A stretch of 35,128 bases of DNA, taken from positions 180,662-215,789 of the forward strand of contig NZ_LT706962.1 of the NCBI RefSeq assembly GCF_900155535.1, given 5' to 3'. Positions 13,166-20,712 of this stretch are shown here, in pieces (position 1 is the first letter of the stretch; the number at the start of each line of letters is the position of its first letter). The notes beneath the pieces were generated by a model that worked only from the letters and a program-made list of their open reading frames with translations, was not told the DNA's origin and ran no database searches. A program made the position numbers and the translations under genes. This DNA is from Corynebacterium urinipleomorphum. GTDB taxonomy: Bacteria; Actinomycetota; Actinomycetes; Mycobacteriales; Mycobacteriaceae.

Positions 13166-15358
13166 ATGGGGTACCTGTTGAGCACGAAAATCACCGCTGA
13201 CAGCTCGCGTTTGCACCGCGGCGAGAGGGCCTTGGGCCCGCTGGAACGGCTACTCATGTGGCGGCCGTTCTCCACGGTGGCTCGTACGCTGATCATCCTG
13301 GCTCTCGTCTTCCCGCTGCTCTTCGCCGGGTTGTTCATGTGGGCGATGTGGGATCCGACTGGATCTGTTCCCGACACCAAGCTCGCGGTGGTGAACAACG
13401 ACAAGGGCGTGGACCGCGGCGAGGGAGCTGGATTAGAGGAATTCGGTGCGGATGTCGTGGAGGGATTGACCAGCAAGGACTACCTCGACTTTGCTGAAGT
13501 CAGTGCGGAAGAAGCGCGCGACGGCCTGCTCAAGGGCCGCTACCTGTTCACGGTCACCATTCCGGAGGACTTCTCCGAGAACGTGGTCACCGTGATCGAC
13601 CCCGAGCCGAAGCAGGCGAATATCCTCGTCGACTTCAACGATTACAACGGCACGAACGGCGCTGTGCTGACCGCCGGCCTCGTCCCTCAGATCCAGGCAG
13701 AGGTCAAGGCTGAGGTGGCTAAGACGTACGCGGATCAGGTCCTCGGCGGCATCAACGAGCTCGGCGACGGCATCCGTGCTGCCGCCGACGGTTCCAAGCA
13801 GCTTGACGACGGTGTCGGTCAACTGAAGGAAGGCGGCGAGCGCGCTGTCGACGGAATCAACCAGCTCGACGACGGTGCGCATGAACTTCACGACGGCACG
13901 GGTCAGCTCCTCGACGGAACGAACGAGCTCAACAGCGGCGTCGGCGAGCTGCGCGATGGTTCTCTGCGACTGGACGACGGTGCGAAACAGCTCAATGACG
14001 GCCTCTACCAGCTTGAAGACGGCACCAACCAGCTCGCCGACGGTGCCCGCCAGATCGACGAGGGTGTGAACAAGCTCACCGGTATGCTCATCCCGCTGTT
14101 GGAGAATGTTCAGGGTGGCGTCGGTCAGCTCCGCCCGGTCGTGGACACGCTACGCCAGTTCGGCCTTCACGCCGAGGCCGACAAGATCGATGGCATCGTG
14201 GGCCAGCTCGACCCGGCGAACCCGAACAACGTGGTCAGCGACTTGAACCGCCTGCGCGACGGCACCGGCGAGCTTTACGCCAACTTGTCAGACCCGAACA
14301 TGCCTTACCGCAACGGCTTGAACCGCCTCATCGACGGTTCCGATCAGCTTGTGGACGGCACGAGTCAGCTCACCGACGGCACCGCCCGCCTCCAGGACGG
14401 CGCGACCCGCTTGAACGACGGTGCGACACAGCTGCACGACGGTACCTCACGCCTGACTGACGGCACCACCCAGCTTGTCGACGGCGGCGGTCAGCTCGAA
14501 GACGGCATCAACCAGCTGAAGGACGGTTCGACGGAGCTGTCCACCAAGCTTGCTGACGGCGCGAAGAAAGCCCCCGAAGTGAAGAATATGGAGAAATCCT
14601 CCGACCAGATCGCCGTGCCGATCATCTTCGACGAGGCCAACCTGCACCCGACCCAGGTGCTGGTTGACCCGGAGAACCCGACGCAGAAGACCCCCTCCAG
14701 CGGCTTCTCCATCCTCGGACTGATCGTGATCAACTTCCTTCTCATGGCAGTCGTGTCCATCCTCCTGCCGCACGCTATCGGCCGCCGCCACAGGGCTTCC
14801 GGTGCCGCAGGCCCAGTCCTCAGTGCTTGGGCGACCATGCTGGGCATCAACGTCGCGCTGACTGCGCTGCTCGCCTTCGTGTCCATCACCCTGGGCTGGC
14901 GCCCGGAGAACTGGTTCGTCATCGGCGGAGCCCTGCTGCTCATCGACATCGCCGGCACCTCGATCTTCCAGTTCTTCCGCATCCTGTTCGGACGTGCGGT
15001 CGGCGCGATGTTCAATGTCGGCTTCTTCGCCTTGGGCCTGTTCGTCTCCGGCGCGGTGTGGCCGCTGTCCACCCTGCCTGCTCCGCTGGCGTTCATGAAC
15101 CCGCTGCACCCGATGAGCCACGCGCGCAACCTGTTCGTCCGCTCCGTCGATGGTATCTACGACAGCACGTTCTGGACCGGTATCGCCGTCCTGTTGGTGT
15201 TCTCCCTGCTGGCTGTCGGCGCTTCGATCCTCATCTACGACGCTCGCCGCAAGTCCCTGTTCATCGAGGACCCGAACGAGAACGCGCTCCAGCGTAAGAA
15301 GTACGAGCGCGAGATCCGCGAAGGCGAAGAGCCACTGCAGTCGGTGTTCTCCCGCTAA
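13166..15358 (+). CDS. YhgE/Pip-family membrane protein with long Asp-Gly heptad repeats
   Basis: The protein has 730 residues. One membrane helix lies at about 38-62 and an extracytoplasmic N-terminal domain follows. Two blocks of seven-residue L-x-D-G repeats (about 200-302, some 15 units, and 385-475, some 11 units) are separated by a helical insert. The C-terminus has about six helices of the ABC-2 membrane type, ending in a basic tail. The family includes phage-infection protein Pip, YhgE and the type VII secretion component EsaA; no other T7SS gene is in the window, so a specific role is not assigned. ATG 13166 directly follows AGAGGA, too close for an ideal site; TTG 13178 is an alternative start. 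Upstream DNA (12998-13165) is AT-rich. A strong hairpin follows the stop. Confidence 0.88.
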   Translation: MGYLLSTKITADSSRLHRGERALGPLERLLMWRPFSTVARTLIILALVFPLLFAGLFMWAMWDPTGSVPDTKLAVVNNDKGVDRGEGAGLEEFGADVVEGLTSKDYLDFAEVSAEEARDGLLKGRYLFTVTIPEDFSENVVTVIDPEPKQANILVDFNDYNGTNGAVLTAGLVPQIQAEVKAEVAKTYADQVLGGINELGDGIRAAADGSKQLDDGVGQLKEGGERAVDGINQLDDGAHELHDGTGQLLDGTNELNSGVGELRDGSLRLDDGAKQLNDGLYQLEDGTNQLADGARQIDEGVNKLTGMLIPLLENVQGGVGQLRPVVDTLRQFGLHAEADKIDGIVGQLDPANPNNVVSDLNRLRDGTGELYANLSDPNMPYRNGLNRLIDGSDQLVDGTSQLTDGTARLQDGATRLNDGATQLHDGTSRLTDGTTQLVDGGGQLEDGINQLKDGSTELSTKLADGAKKAPEVKNMEKSSDQIAVPIIFDEANLHPTQVLVDPENPTQKTPSSGFSILGLIVINFLLMAVVSILLPHAIGRRHRASGAAGPVLSAWATMLGINVALTALLAFVSITLGWRPENWFVIGGALLLIDIAGTSIFQFFRILFGRAVGAMFNVGFFALGLFVSGAVWPLSTLPAPLAFMNPLHPMSHARNLFVRSVDGIYDSTFWTGIAVLLVFSLLAVGASILIYDARRKSLFIEDPNENALQRKKYEREIREGEEPLQSVFSR

Positions 15359-15397
15359 ACGGATCCCCAGAAGGGATGCGACACCACTCAGTGCGCT

Positions 15398-15426
15398 GAA
15401 GGGCCGGAGAGACTCTCCGGCCCTTC
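15398..15426 (+). terminator. Hairpin terminator after the YhgE/Pip gene
   Basis: A perfect inverted repeat GAAGGGCCGGAG / CTCCGGCCCTTC with a 5-nt loop lies 40 nt after the stop. The U-tract is poor, but the stem is very stable; it may act in both directions. Confidence 0.6.
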
Positions 15427-15450
15427 ACTATGCCTTCTAAAGAAAATGAA

Positions 15451-15482
15451 GCCCCAGACCTGGAGTGAACTAGGGCTGGGGC
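15451..15482 (-). terminator. Hairpin terminator after the SDR gene
   Basis: The arms GCCCCAG and CTGGGGC, extended by CCT/AGG, form a stem just past the SDR stop. Read on the - strand the hairpin is followed by a T-rich run (TTCATTTTCTTT), as expected for intrinsic termination. Confidence 0.65.
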
Positions 15483-15499
15483 ATCGAAGAGTTTGGCGT

Positions 15500-16360
15500 C
15501 TACCAAGTGGCCACAAAGCGCATGAGAAGCTGCGCGATGGGATCCGGGAACGGCTTGCGCAGCCACTTGAGCAGACGGTCGGTGAGACTGACGGCGTAGT
15601 GGGGGACCCACCTGCTCCAGGGGGACTTTGTGGTGAGGACGCGCACGGCTTCGTCGGCGACATCGCCCGGGGTGAGGTTCACACCCATTGTCTTCACCGA
15701 CTGGGCCTTCACGTTTGCCACCTGGGTGGCGGCCCACAGTGGCATGAGGTCGTGGACTCGGATGTCGTCGTTGCGCCACTCCACGCTGAGTGCCTCCGTT
15801 ATGCCGTTGACGTAGAACTTGGTCGCGGAGTAAGTGGAGATTTCCGGCTGGCCGAAGATCGCGGACGCGGAGCTCATGTTGATCAGAACTGCGCCCTTTG
15901 TTGCCTTCAGGTACGGGTGCGCGGCCTGTGCACCGAAGGTGACGCCGAGACAGTTAATGTCCACGAGAGTGCGGATTTTCTCCGGGTCCTGCTCGGTCAG
16001 CAACCCGTCAATAATGATGCCGGCGTTGTTGAAAAGGAAGTCCAGGCGGCCGCCGGTGTGCGCGGTGAAGTCTGCAAGAGCAGTATCCCACTCTTCGCGG
16101 TCGGTGACGTCGAGGTGTCCGGTGATCAGCTGTCCTTCGGGGATGTCCGCGGTGCCCCAGGTGACGTCCTGGATATCGTACGCGCCGACGGTCCAGCCGA
16201 GGTTGAGCAGGCGCTGCGCGGTGGCTTTTCCGATTCCGTTGGCTCCGCCGGTGATGAATGCGGCGGGGCGGGAGGCGGTGTCGGCGATGAAGCCTTCTGG
16301 TTTCACGTACGGGGTCTCGTTGGCGTCTTCACGAAATGGCTTTGCAAATGGATTCCACAT
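15500..16360 (-). CDS. Short-chain dehydrogenase/reductase (classical SDR)
   Basis: The protein has 286 residues. The Rossmann motif TGGANGIG is at 37-44, NNAG at 111-114, a serine in NMSSASA, and the catalytic YSATK has Tyr177 and Lys181. These identify a classical NAD(P)-dependent SDR. A 30-residue N-terminal extension and a basic C-terminal end (WLRKPFPDP) suggest peripheral membrane association, as in several actinobacterial SDRs of lipid or xenobiotic metabolism. The substrate is unknown. ATG 16360 is chosen over ATG 16372 because TATGGT ends 7 nt upstream. A GlxR/CRP-like motif lies near -62. The MFS transporter upstream is on the same strand. Confidence 0.88.
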   Translation of the reverse strand: MWNPFAKPFREDANETPYVKPEGFIADTASRPAAFITGGANGIGKATAQRLLNLGWTVGAYDIQDVTWGTADIPEGQLITGHLDVTDREEWDTALADFTAHTGGRLDFLFNNAGIIIDGLLTEQDPEKIRTLVDINCLGVTFGAQAAHPYLKATKGAVLINMSSASAIFGQPEISTYSATKFYVNGITEALSVEWRNDDIRVHDLMPLWAATQVANVKAQSVKTMGVNLTPGDVADEAVRVLTTKSPWSRWVPHYAVSLTDRLLKWLRKPFPDPIAQLLMRFVATW

Positions 16361-16367
16361 GAAAACC

Positions 16368-16373
16368 ACCATA
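16368..16373 (-). promoter_or_regulatory. -10 element (TATGGT), leaderless start of the SDR gene
   Basis: TATGGT on the - strand is followed by GGTTTTC and ATG 16360. The AT-rich TATATC further upstream is a competing -10. Confidence 0.4.
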
Positions 16374-16414
16374 AGCCCCGTGGATATATTGTGTGGCTTA
16401 AATAACTATCTAAT

Positions 16415-16430
16415 TGTGATCTACCGCATA
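16415..16430 (-). promoter_or_regulatory. Candidate GlxR (CRP-type) site upstream of the SDR gene
   Basis: TGTGATCTACCGCATA (+ strand) matches about 10 of the 12 fixed positions of the corynebacterial GlxR pattern TGTGANNTANNTCACA. The left half and the central TA are exact, and the right half is degenerate. Its centre is about 62 bp upstream of the predicted transcription start, the usual class I activator distance. Confidence 0.3.
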
Positions 16431-16447
16431 AAAGTTTCTGGGGCCGT

Positions 16448-17902
16448 TCATTCGTCGCTCCAGCTGCGGGTTCGAGCAAACATCGCCGCGACCACAACAC
16501 CGAGTACCAAGACTCCCGCAGGAAGCAACAGAGACTGGCTCATCGCGGCGGCGAAAGGCTCATGCAGGAATGCGGGGAGGGGTCCCGTTTCAGACTTACC
16601 CGCGGCGTCCGCGCCGAGGCGCGAACTCAACTGAGAGGACATTGCGGCAGCTACCGCGGCAGAACCGATCACCGCGCCGACCTGCCGGACGGTGTTGTAC
16701 ACGCTCGACCCAGCACCCGCCAGCGCCGGATCGAGGTTGCGCGTGGCGATCATCGACAGCGGCCCCCAGATCAACGAATTGCCCACGCCGTAGAAAACAC
16801 TGATCAGCAACATCCAGTACGGGCTGATCTGGGGGTTTGTAATAAAAGCGGACGCAAAAATGCTTATCGACGTCACCGCCAACCCCACCAACGCGAACGG
16901 CTTCGGGTCGTGCGTGTTCGTTTGTTTGCCGATGAACCCCGAAAGCGCACCGGACACCAGACCCGAGGGCAGGATCAGCAGTGCCGCGCGTGTGGGACTG
17001 AGTTCCTGGACGCGTTGCACATAGATCATCCATGGGATGGCGAATGTGGACACGGCGAACCCCACCGTGGTGATTGCGGCGGAAGCGAGCGCGAAATTGC
17101 GGTCTGCGAAGAGGGAAAGAGGAACCAGAGCGTCGCGCGTCGTTCGAGCCTGCCACGCGACGAATGCTCCGATGAATACCAGTCCACTGACAATCAGGCT
17201 GATAGCACGGGCATCCCAATTGAAATTCGACCCTTCCTGGATGCCGAAGATAAGGCAGAACATTCCCACCGCAGACAGAGCAACGCCGATCCAATCAAAA
17301 CGCCGGGCATTCAACTCGAGCACAGGCACGTACTTCCACGCCAGAATGAGCCCGATGATGCCGAAGGGCACGTTGACGATGAAGATCCACTCCCAGCCAC
17401 CGAGGTCCACGAACACCCCGCCGAGCAGCGGCCCCACGATCGTGGCCACACCGGCAACAGCACCCCACACACCCATGGCGCTGCCCCGCTCGGAGGGGGA
17501 GAAGGTCCGGATCATCAAAGACATCGTCTGCGGTGTGAGCATCGCACCGCCCAGCCCCTGGAACGCCCGTGCGGCGATGAGGACTCCGACCGAGCCAGCC
17601 AGTCCGCACGCCAACGAAGAGACAGTGAAGATAGCCAGGCCGAGAATATACATGCGCCGGGGTCCGAAGCGGTCGCCCAGGCGTCCCGTGATCAGGAGGG
17701 GCACAGCATAGGCCAGCAAGTAGGCGCTGTTGACCCAGATCACGCCGTTGTACGTAGCGTTGAGGCTTTCCGTGATCGCCGGGATGGCCACGGCGACGAT
17801 GGTGGAATCCACGAGGATCATAAAGAAGCCGATCATCATGGTCCAGAGCGCGGGCCACGGCGAACGTTGCTTTGCTGTCACACCAGCGTTTCCCTGGGTC
17901 AT
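16448..17902 (-). CDS. MFS transporter, DHA2 (EmrB/QacA-type, 14-helix) drug efflux family
   Basis: The protein has 484 residues with about 14 hydrophobic segments. DSTIVAVAIPAI in helix 1 is the D1 motif, GRLGDRFGPRRMY is motif A and GPLLGGVFVDLGGWEWIF is the antiporter motif C, together placing it in the DHA2 proton-drug antiporter group. Probable role: proton-driven export of a hydrophobic or cationic compound across the inner membrane; the compound is unknown. ATG 17902 has GGAAAGG 6 nt upstream, and TAGATT at 17939-17944 could be its -10. The SDR gene follows 87 nt downstream on the same strand, so partial co-transcription is possible. No adjacent regulator gene is seen. Confidence 0.9.
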   Translation of the reverse strand: MTQGNAGVTAKQRSPWPALWTMMIGFFMILVDSTIVAVAIPAITESLNATYNGVIWVNSAYLLAYAVPLLITGRLGDRFGPRRMYILGLAIFTVSSLACGLAGSVGVLIAARAFQGLGGAMLTPQTMSLMIRTFSPSERGSAMGVWGAVAGVATIVGPLLGGVFVDLGGWEWIFIVNVPFGIIGLILAWKYVPVLELNARRFDWIGVALSAVGMFCLIFGIQEGSNFNWDARAISLIVSGLVFIGAFVAWQARTTRDALVPLSLFADRNFALASAAITTVGFAVSTFAIPWMIYVQRVQELSPTRAALLILPSGLVSGALSGFIGKQTNTHDPKPFALVGLAVTSISIFASAFITNPQISPYWMLLISVFYGVGNSLIWGPLSMIATRNLDPALAGAGSSVYNTVRQVGAVIGSAAVAAAMSSQLSSRLGADAAGKSETGPLPAFLHEPFAAAMSQSLLLPAGVLVLGVVVAAMFARTRSWSDE

Positions 17903-17938
17903 CGCACGCCTTTCCGGGTTTTGGAAACCAACGACGGA

Positions 17939-17944
17939 AATCTA
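17939..17944 (-). promoter_or_regulatory. -10 element (TAGATT) for the MFS transporter gene
   Basis: TAGATT on the - strand lies 36 nt before ATG 17902, with the GGAAAGG ribosome-binding site in between. The -35 is weak. Confidence 0.35.
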
Positions 17945-18081
17945 CCCCTTGTGCGCGGGTTCGTCCATCTTTCTCATTCACCCTGGACCCGAAAGACGAA
18001 ATATTGAGGTCCATGGGAAAACCGGCCGAGGCCGGTGGGTCGAAGCAAGTGGAAGGGATGAGGTGGGCCGTCGATAAGCGA

Positions 18082-18108
18082 AAAGCCCAGCGAAAAATGC
18101 TGGGCTTT
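18082..18108 (-). terminator. Intrinsic terminator of the cupin gene
   Basis: A perfect 10-bp stem AAAGCCCAGC / GCTGGGCTTT with an AT-rich 7-nt loop starts 18 nt after the cupin stop. On the - strand it is followed by TTCGCTT. Confidence 0.8.
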
Positions 18109-18125
18109 CCTGGGAGACGGTGGTT

Positions 18126-18560
18126 TTAGACGCCGTCGGTCTCCTGCGGGTCCTTGTCGGCGTCCGCCTTGGTCTCGTGGCGGGTGCCCGGCTCGTGCTC
18201 CGCGGGGGCATAGATGGAGTAGAGCTTCGCGGGAGCGTCGGACTCGTTGACGAAGTTGTGCCACTTTCCGGCTGGGACGAATGCCGCCCAGTCGGCGCCG
18301 ATGACTTCGTCGACTTCGAGGTCGTTCTCACTCGGGCCGATCTTCGCGCGCAGCTCGCCAGCCTCGAGTCGCAGGAACTGGTCGTGATCGCCGTGGATTT
18401 CGGCGCCGATCTCTCCGCCTGCTGGAATGGTCATGACGGTGAGCTGAAGGTTGGGGCCGGTCCACAGAGTGTCGCGGAACGCCTCGTTATCCAGCGTTGC
18501 CTTCTCAATATCGACGACGTACGGGTTTGGGCCGTGGTCGTTGCCAGTCTGTGCTGCCAT
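18126..18560 (-). CDS. Small cupin-domain protein
   Basis: The protein has 144 residues and forms a single cupin barrel. The first motif region PAGGEIGAEIHGDHDQF supplies His56 and Gln61 as likely metal ligands, and LRLEAGEL follows. The second motif is PAGKWHNFVN with His101. It resembles the stress- or mannose-isomerase-like small cupins that often read EVHxxxDQF. The enzymatic activity is unknown. The C-terminus is an acidic, probably disordered tail. GAGGAGG lies just before ATG 18560. A palindrome GGGGTTGGATACCCC and a -10 TAGGCT lie upstream, and a strong terminator follows, so it is an independent single-gene unit. Confidence 0.88.
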   Translation of the reverse strand: MAAQTGNDHGPNPYVVDIEKATLDNEAFRDTLWTGPNLQLTVMTIPAGGEIGAEIHGDHDQFLRLEAGELRAKIGPSENDLEVDEVIGADWAAFVPAGKWHNFVNESDAPAKLYSIYAPAEHEPGTRHETKADADKDPQETDGV

Positions 18561-18577
18561 GTCTCCTCCTCATTCTC

Positions 18578-18592
18578 GGGGTTGGATACCCC
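18578..18592. promoter_or_regulatory. Palindrome GGGGTTGGATACCCC next to the cupin promoter
   Basis: The 5-bp arms GGGGT/ACCCC flank TGGAT. It sits just downstream of a candidate -10 (TAGGCT, 18594-18599, - strand), where a repressor would cover the transcription start. The regulator is unknown. Confidence 0.35.
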
Positions 18593-18640
18593 CAGCCTAC
18601 AGAATTCGGCACGGGGCCCTTCCTGCGGAGACTGGCCCCT

Positions 18641-18866
18641 GAGTTCCTTGCGCGAAACCTGAACTCGGCCGTGATGCCACCACGGAGCCGCTCCTCAAAT
18701 CTGCTGGTCACAGGTTCTCCGCTAATTCCGGCCTTTTCTGCGAACTCTGGCTACTCGGTCCGAGTTCAGGTTTTGGCGCGAAACCTGAACAGTTAGCACA
18801 TTCGTGCCCCGTCATGTTCAGCTTTTCCGACATGAACTCCGTGCTGCGGCCCATGAGTTCAGGTTT
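18641..18866. repeat. Palindromic intergenic repeat cluster (GAGTTCAGGTTT-N7-AAACCTGAACTC type)
   Basis: The best copy is 18762-18792, with perfect 10-bp arms GTTCAGGTTT (18764-18773) and AAACCTGAAC (18781-18790). Copy 18641-18666 shares GCGCGAAACCTGAAC exactly and pairs GAGTTC with GAACTC. 18855-18866 repeats GAGTTCAGGTTT as a half-site, and 18815-18839 is a degenerate copy (GTTCAG ... TGAACTC). Spacing of copies is roughly 45-75 bp. It looks REP-like; each unit could form a hairpin. Confidence 0.6.
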
Positions 18867-19037
18867 GGGCCGAGGGTGCGAGGGGCGGCACCTGAGGGGA
18901 ACTCACCGGATGAGAATTTGGCTGGAGGCTCGTGACGGGTGACGGGTCGCGTTGGACACGTTGCCGGCGGTTTCCATGCGCTTCGAAACCGCAGTCAGAT
19001 ATGCGATCATATCGCCGCTTCAGGGGCGTTGCCGGAG

Positions 19038-19043
19038 TACAGT
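19038..19043 (+). promoter_or_regulatory. -10 element (TACAGT), leaderless start of the gene at 19050
   Basis: TACAGT is followed by GACGGC and ATG 19050. This supports both the reality of the gene and this start rather than the upstream in-frame one at 18939. Confidence 0.5.
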
Positions 19044-19049
19044 GACGGC

Positions 19050-19472
19050 ATGAGCAGTGGTGAACCCGATTACCCCGGATCCGACGACATCCCGGACCGA
19101 ATAGTCGAGAACGACTCGCGCCTCGAGCATTTTGCCGACGCGAACGACCGTTGGGAGGAAGTCCCAGAGCGTCTCGCTGAGGACTGGGATTCGATGGCAA
19201 AGCTCATCGCCTACTACGAGAGCATGTGGCGCGACGACGTCAGAGATTTCCCTGAAGCGCCGTTCGGAGTGCTTTCGGAGGACGGCGTGTGGAACGAAAT
19301 GGGACGCTTCTACGAGTCCGTCAAAGAGATCGCGTTGACCGCCGACCGCATCGTGCGTGAGTATGAGGCTGATAACGACCCAGAGGTCGACCCCGGAACA
19401 ACGCCCACCGACGAGGAGACATCTGACGGCATCGCTCCAGGCACTGACGCAGCGATTATCGACGAACCTTAG
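19050..19472 (+). CDS. Small acidic protein of unknown function
   Basis: The protein has 140 residues and is strongly acidic. A helical central part (ENDSRLEHFADANDRWEEV, DSMAKLIAYYESMWRDDVR, NEMGRFYESVKEIALTADR) is followed by a Pro/Thr/Asp-rich disordered tail. There is no signal peptide or membrane segment, and I do not recognise a family. The start is set by a TANNNT -10 6 nt upstream. It converges on the gene ending at 19508, with 35 nt between stops. The codon usage and leaderless promoter argue for a real gene, but conservation is untested. Confidence 0.55.
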   Translation: MSSGEPDYPGSDDIPDRIVENDSRLEHFADANDRWEEVPERLAEDWDSMAKLIAYYESMWRDDVRDFPEAPFGVLSEDGVWNEMGRFYESVKEIALTADRIVREYEADNDPEVDPGTTPTDEETSDGIAPGTDAAIIDEP

Positions 19473-19507
19473 TCACCCAGCCCAGCACCTCTGCAGAATG
19501 AACGTGG

Positions 19508-20701
19508 TCAGTCGTCCTTGCGGTGGCGGCCGGTGTATTCCTGTTCAGCGATGGTGTCTCTGCTGTGTTTCGGTCCGTGTTTGTCACGGCGTGCTCGGCG
19601 AAGCCGGACTTTCTCTACCTCGGTGAGGTAGGTCTCACTGGCAGCGGCGTCACCATCTGAACTAACGGATGGGCTGAAGTCCACAAAGGCGGGGAAGTAC
19701 TGGGTCGGTGAGTCTTCGGCTGGCTCCACTTCCACAGCAGTGGCGGGGGTAGTGGCTGCCGCGGGCATCAGTTGCGACTCGGACGGGCTTTCCGGGGCAG
19801 CCTCAGTCTCTTCGTGCGCGGCGCTGACCCGTCCCACGGTCCGCCCGCCGGGTCGAGGCTGGACCCAATCTTCCGGGTCGATGGCGGAGCGCAAATCGAC
19901 GGTGACGGCGATGGATCCGTCAGCGAACTCGAACACGTCGGCGGCCGGGATATCAATCTCGGGTCCGGCCGGAAGGGGCAGCGGTGGCAGCGTCCGCACA
20001 GGGAACATGCCCGGCGTGCGGGTGACATCGACGCTAATGGAGCCGTCGACAGCCCATGCTCGAGCCTTCACGTCAGATCCCTGAGCAAACAGTGCGGCGA
20101 GCTTTTCGCGGACGGGTCCTGCCTGCTTCCCGTCGAGGGTGCCCAGGACGCGGCCGCCGCAGGTGACTACTACGGTGTGCTCGTGCAAATGCAGGCCGAC
20201 AAGCCACTGGCCCGGCGACATGAGCATGGTCTCCGCGGCAGTGAATTCGCCGTCAGCGACGTGGACGTATACCGGCGCTTCGCCCGGCACCGTGCCTGGG
20301 AGCAGCAGTGCGCCCGGCAGCAGATTGTTGCGCGGCACGCACATTGTGGCGGGAGCCAGCTGCACAATGACGCGGTGTGCGGCAGTGAGACGGTCGAATG
20401 AGATGCGTGCGTGCGCAGTGGGAACGAGACCCGCGCTGTGCAGCGTGTCTATGCTGCGATACGCCGCGCGGTCGGCGGCGCTGATCGCGCCGATGATTCC
20501 GCCGTGCGCGACCGGCCACCGCACCCGCCACTCACCGGTGAGCGGGTCGGGCTCGAGCTCCACCGTGGTGTGCAGCGGTTCTGCGCTGTCAGGGGTCCCG
20601 GCGTGCTCGAACAACGTCGCCGCGACGAGATCGCCCACGCTCAACTCGGTTCCTCCGCCGAGGGCGGTGGGGGCGAGCGGGTAGCGGGGCAGAGGTTCCA
20701 T
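19508..20701 (-). CDS. Conserved hypothetical protein with two HIRAN-like segments
   Basis: The protein has 397 residues. Two segments share the same pattern of a glycine-rich strand, a helix and an Ala-x-Ala strand. The first is GGIIGAISAADRAAYRSID ... TAHARISF, near residues 55-100; the second is GGRVLGTLDGKQAGPVREK ... KARAWAVDG, near 190-235. The pattern resembles HIRAN domains of other actinobacterial proteins, which bind DNA ends or abnormal DNA, but this is only inference. The C-terminal third is Pro/Ala/Glu-rich and ends in a basic stretch (RLRRARRDKHGPKHSRD). ATG 20701 is preceded by GAGGG and lies 11 nt after the DUF808 stop, suggesting an operon. Confidence 0.65.
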   Translation of the reverse strand: MEPLPRYPLAPTALGGGTELSVGDLVAATLFEHAGTPDSAEPLHTTVELEPDPLTGEWRVRWPVAHGGIIGAISAADRAAYRSIDTLHSAGLVPTAHARISFDRLTAAHRVIVQLAPATMCVPRNNLLPGALLLPGTVPGEAPVYVHVADGEFTAAETMLMSPGQWLVGLHLHEHTVVVTCGGRVLGTLDGKQAGPVREKLAALFAQGSDVKARAWAVDGSISVDVTRTPGMFPVRTLPPLPLPAGPEIDIPAADVFEFADGSIAVTVDLRSAIDPEDWVQPRPGGRTVGRVSAAHEETEAAPESPSESQLMPAAATTPATAVEVEPAEDSPTQYFPAFVDFSPSVSSDGDAAASETYLTEVEKVRLRRARRDKHGPKHSRDTIAEQEYTGRHRKDD

Positions 20702-20712
20702 GGCCCTCGACT

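Larger units (their letters stand above)
18561..19049. other. Gene-free stretch holding a cluster of palindromic repeats
   Basis: About 490 bp with no convincing coding frame. It holds the cupin promoter at its left end, repeated GAGTTCAGGTTT / AAACCTGAACTC elements between 18641 and 18866, and the leaderless promoter of the gene at 19050 at its right end. Confidence 0.6.

Noticed and set aside
13766..14590. Regular 21-nt DNA repeats considered as a CRISPR or minisatellite
   Set aside because: They are in-frame codons of Asp-Gly heptads in the YhgE/Pip protein, with no unique spacers.
16562..18007. 481-codon + strand frame opposite the MFS transporter
   Set aside because: The - strand frame encodes a textbook DHA2 transporter; the + strand product is low-complexity Arg/His/Asp sequence.
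18120..18662. 180-codon + strand frame opposite the cupin gene
   Set aside because: The cupin has a ribosome-binding site, metal motifs and a terminator; the + frame has none of these.
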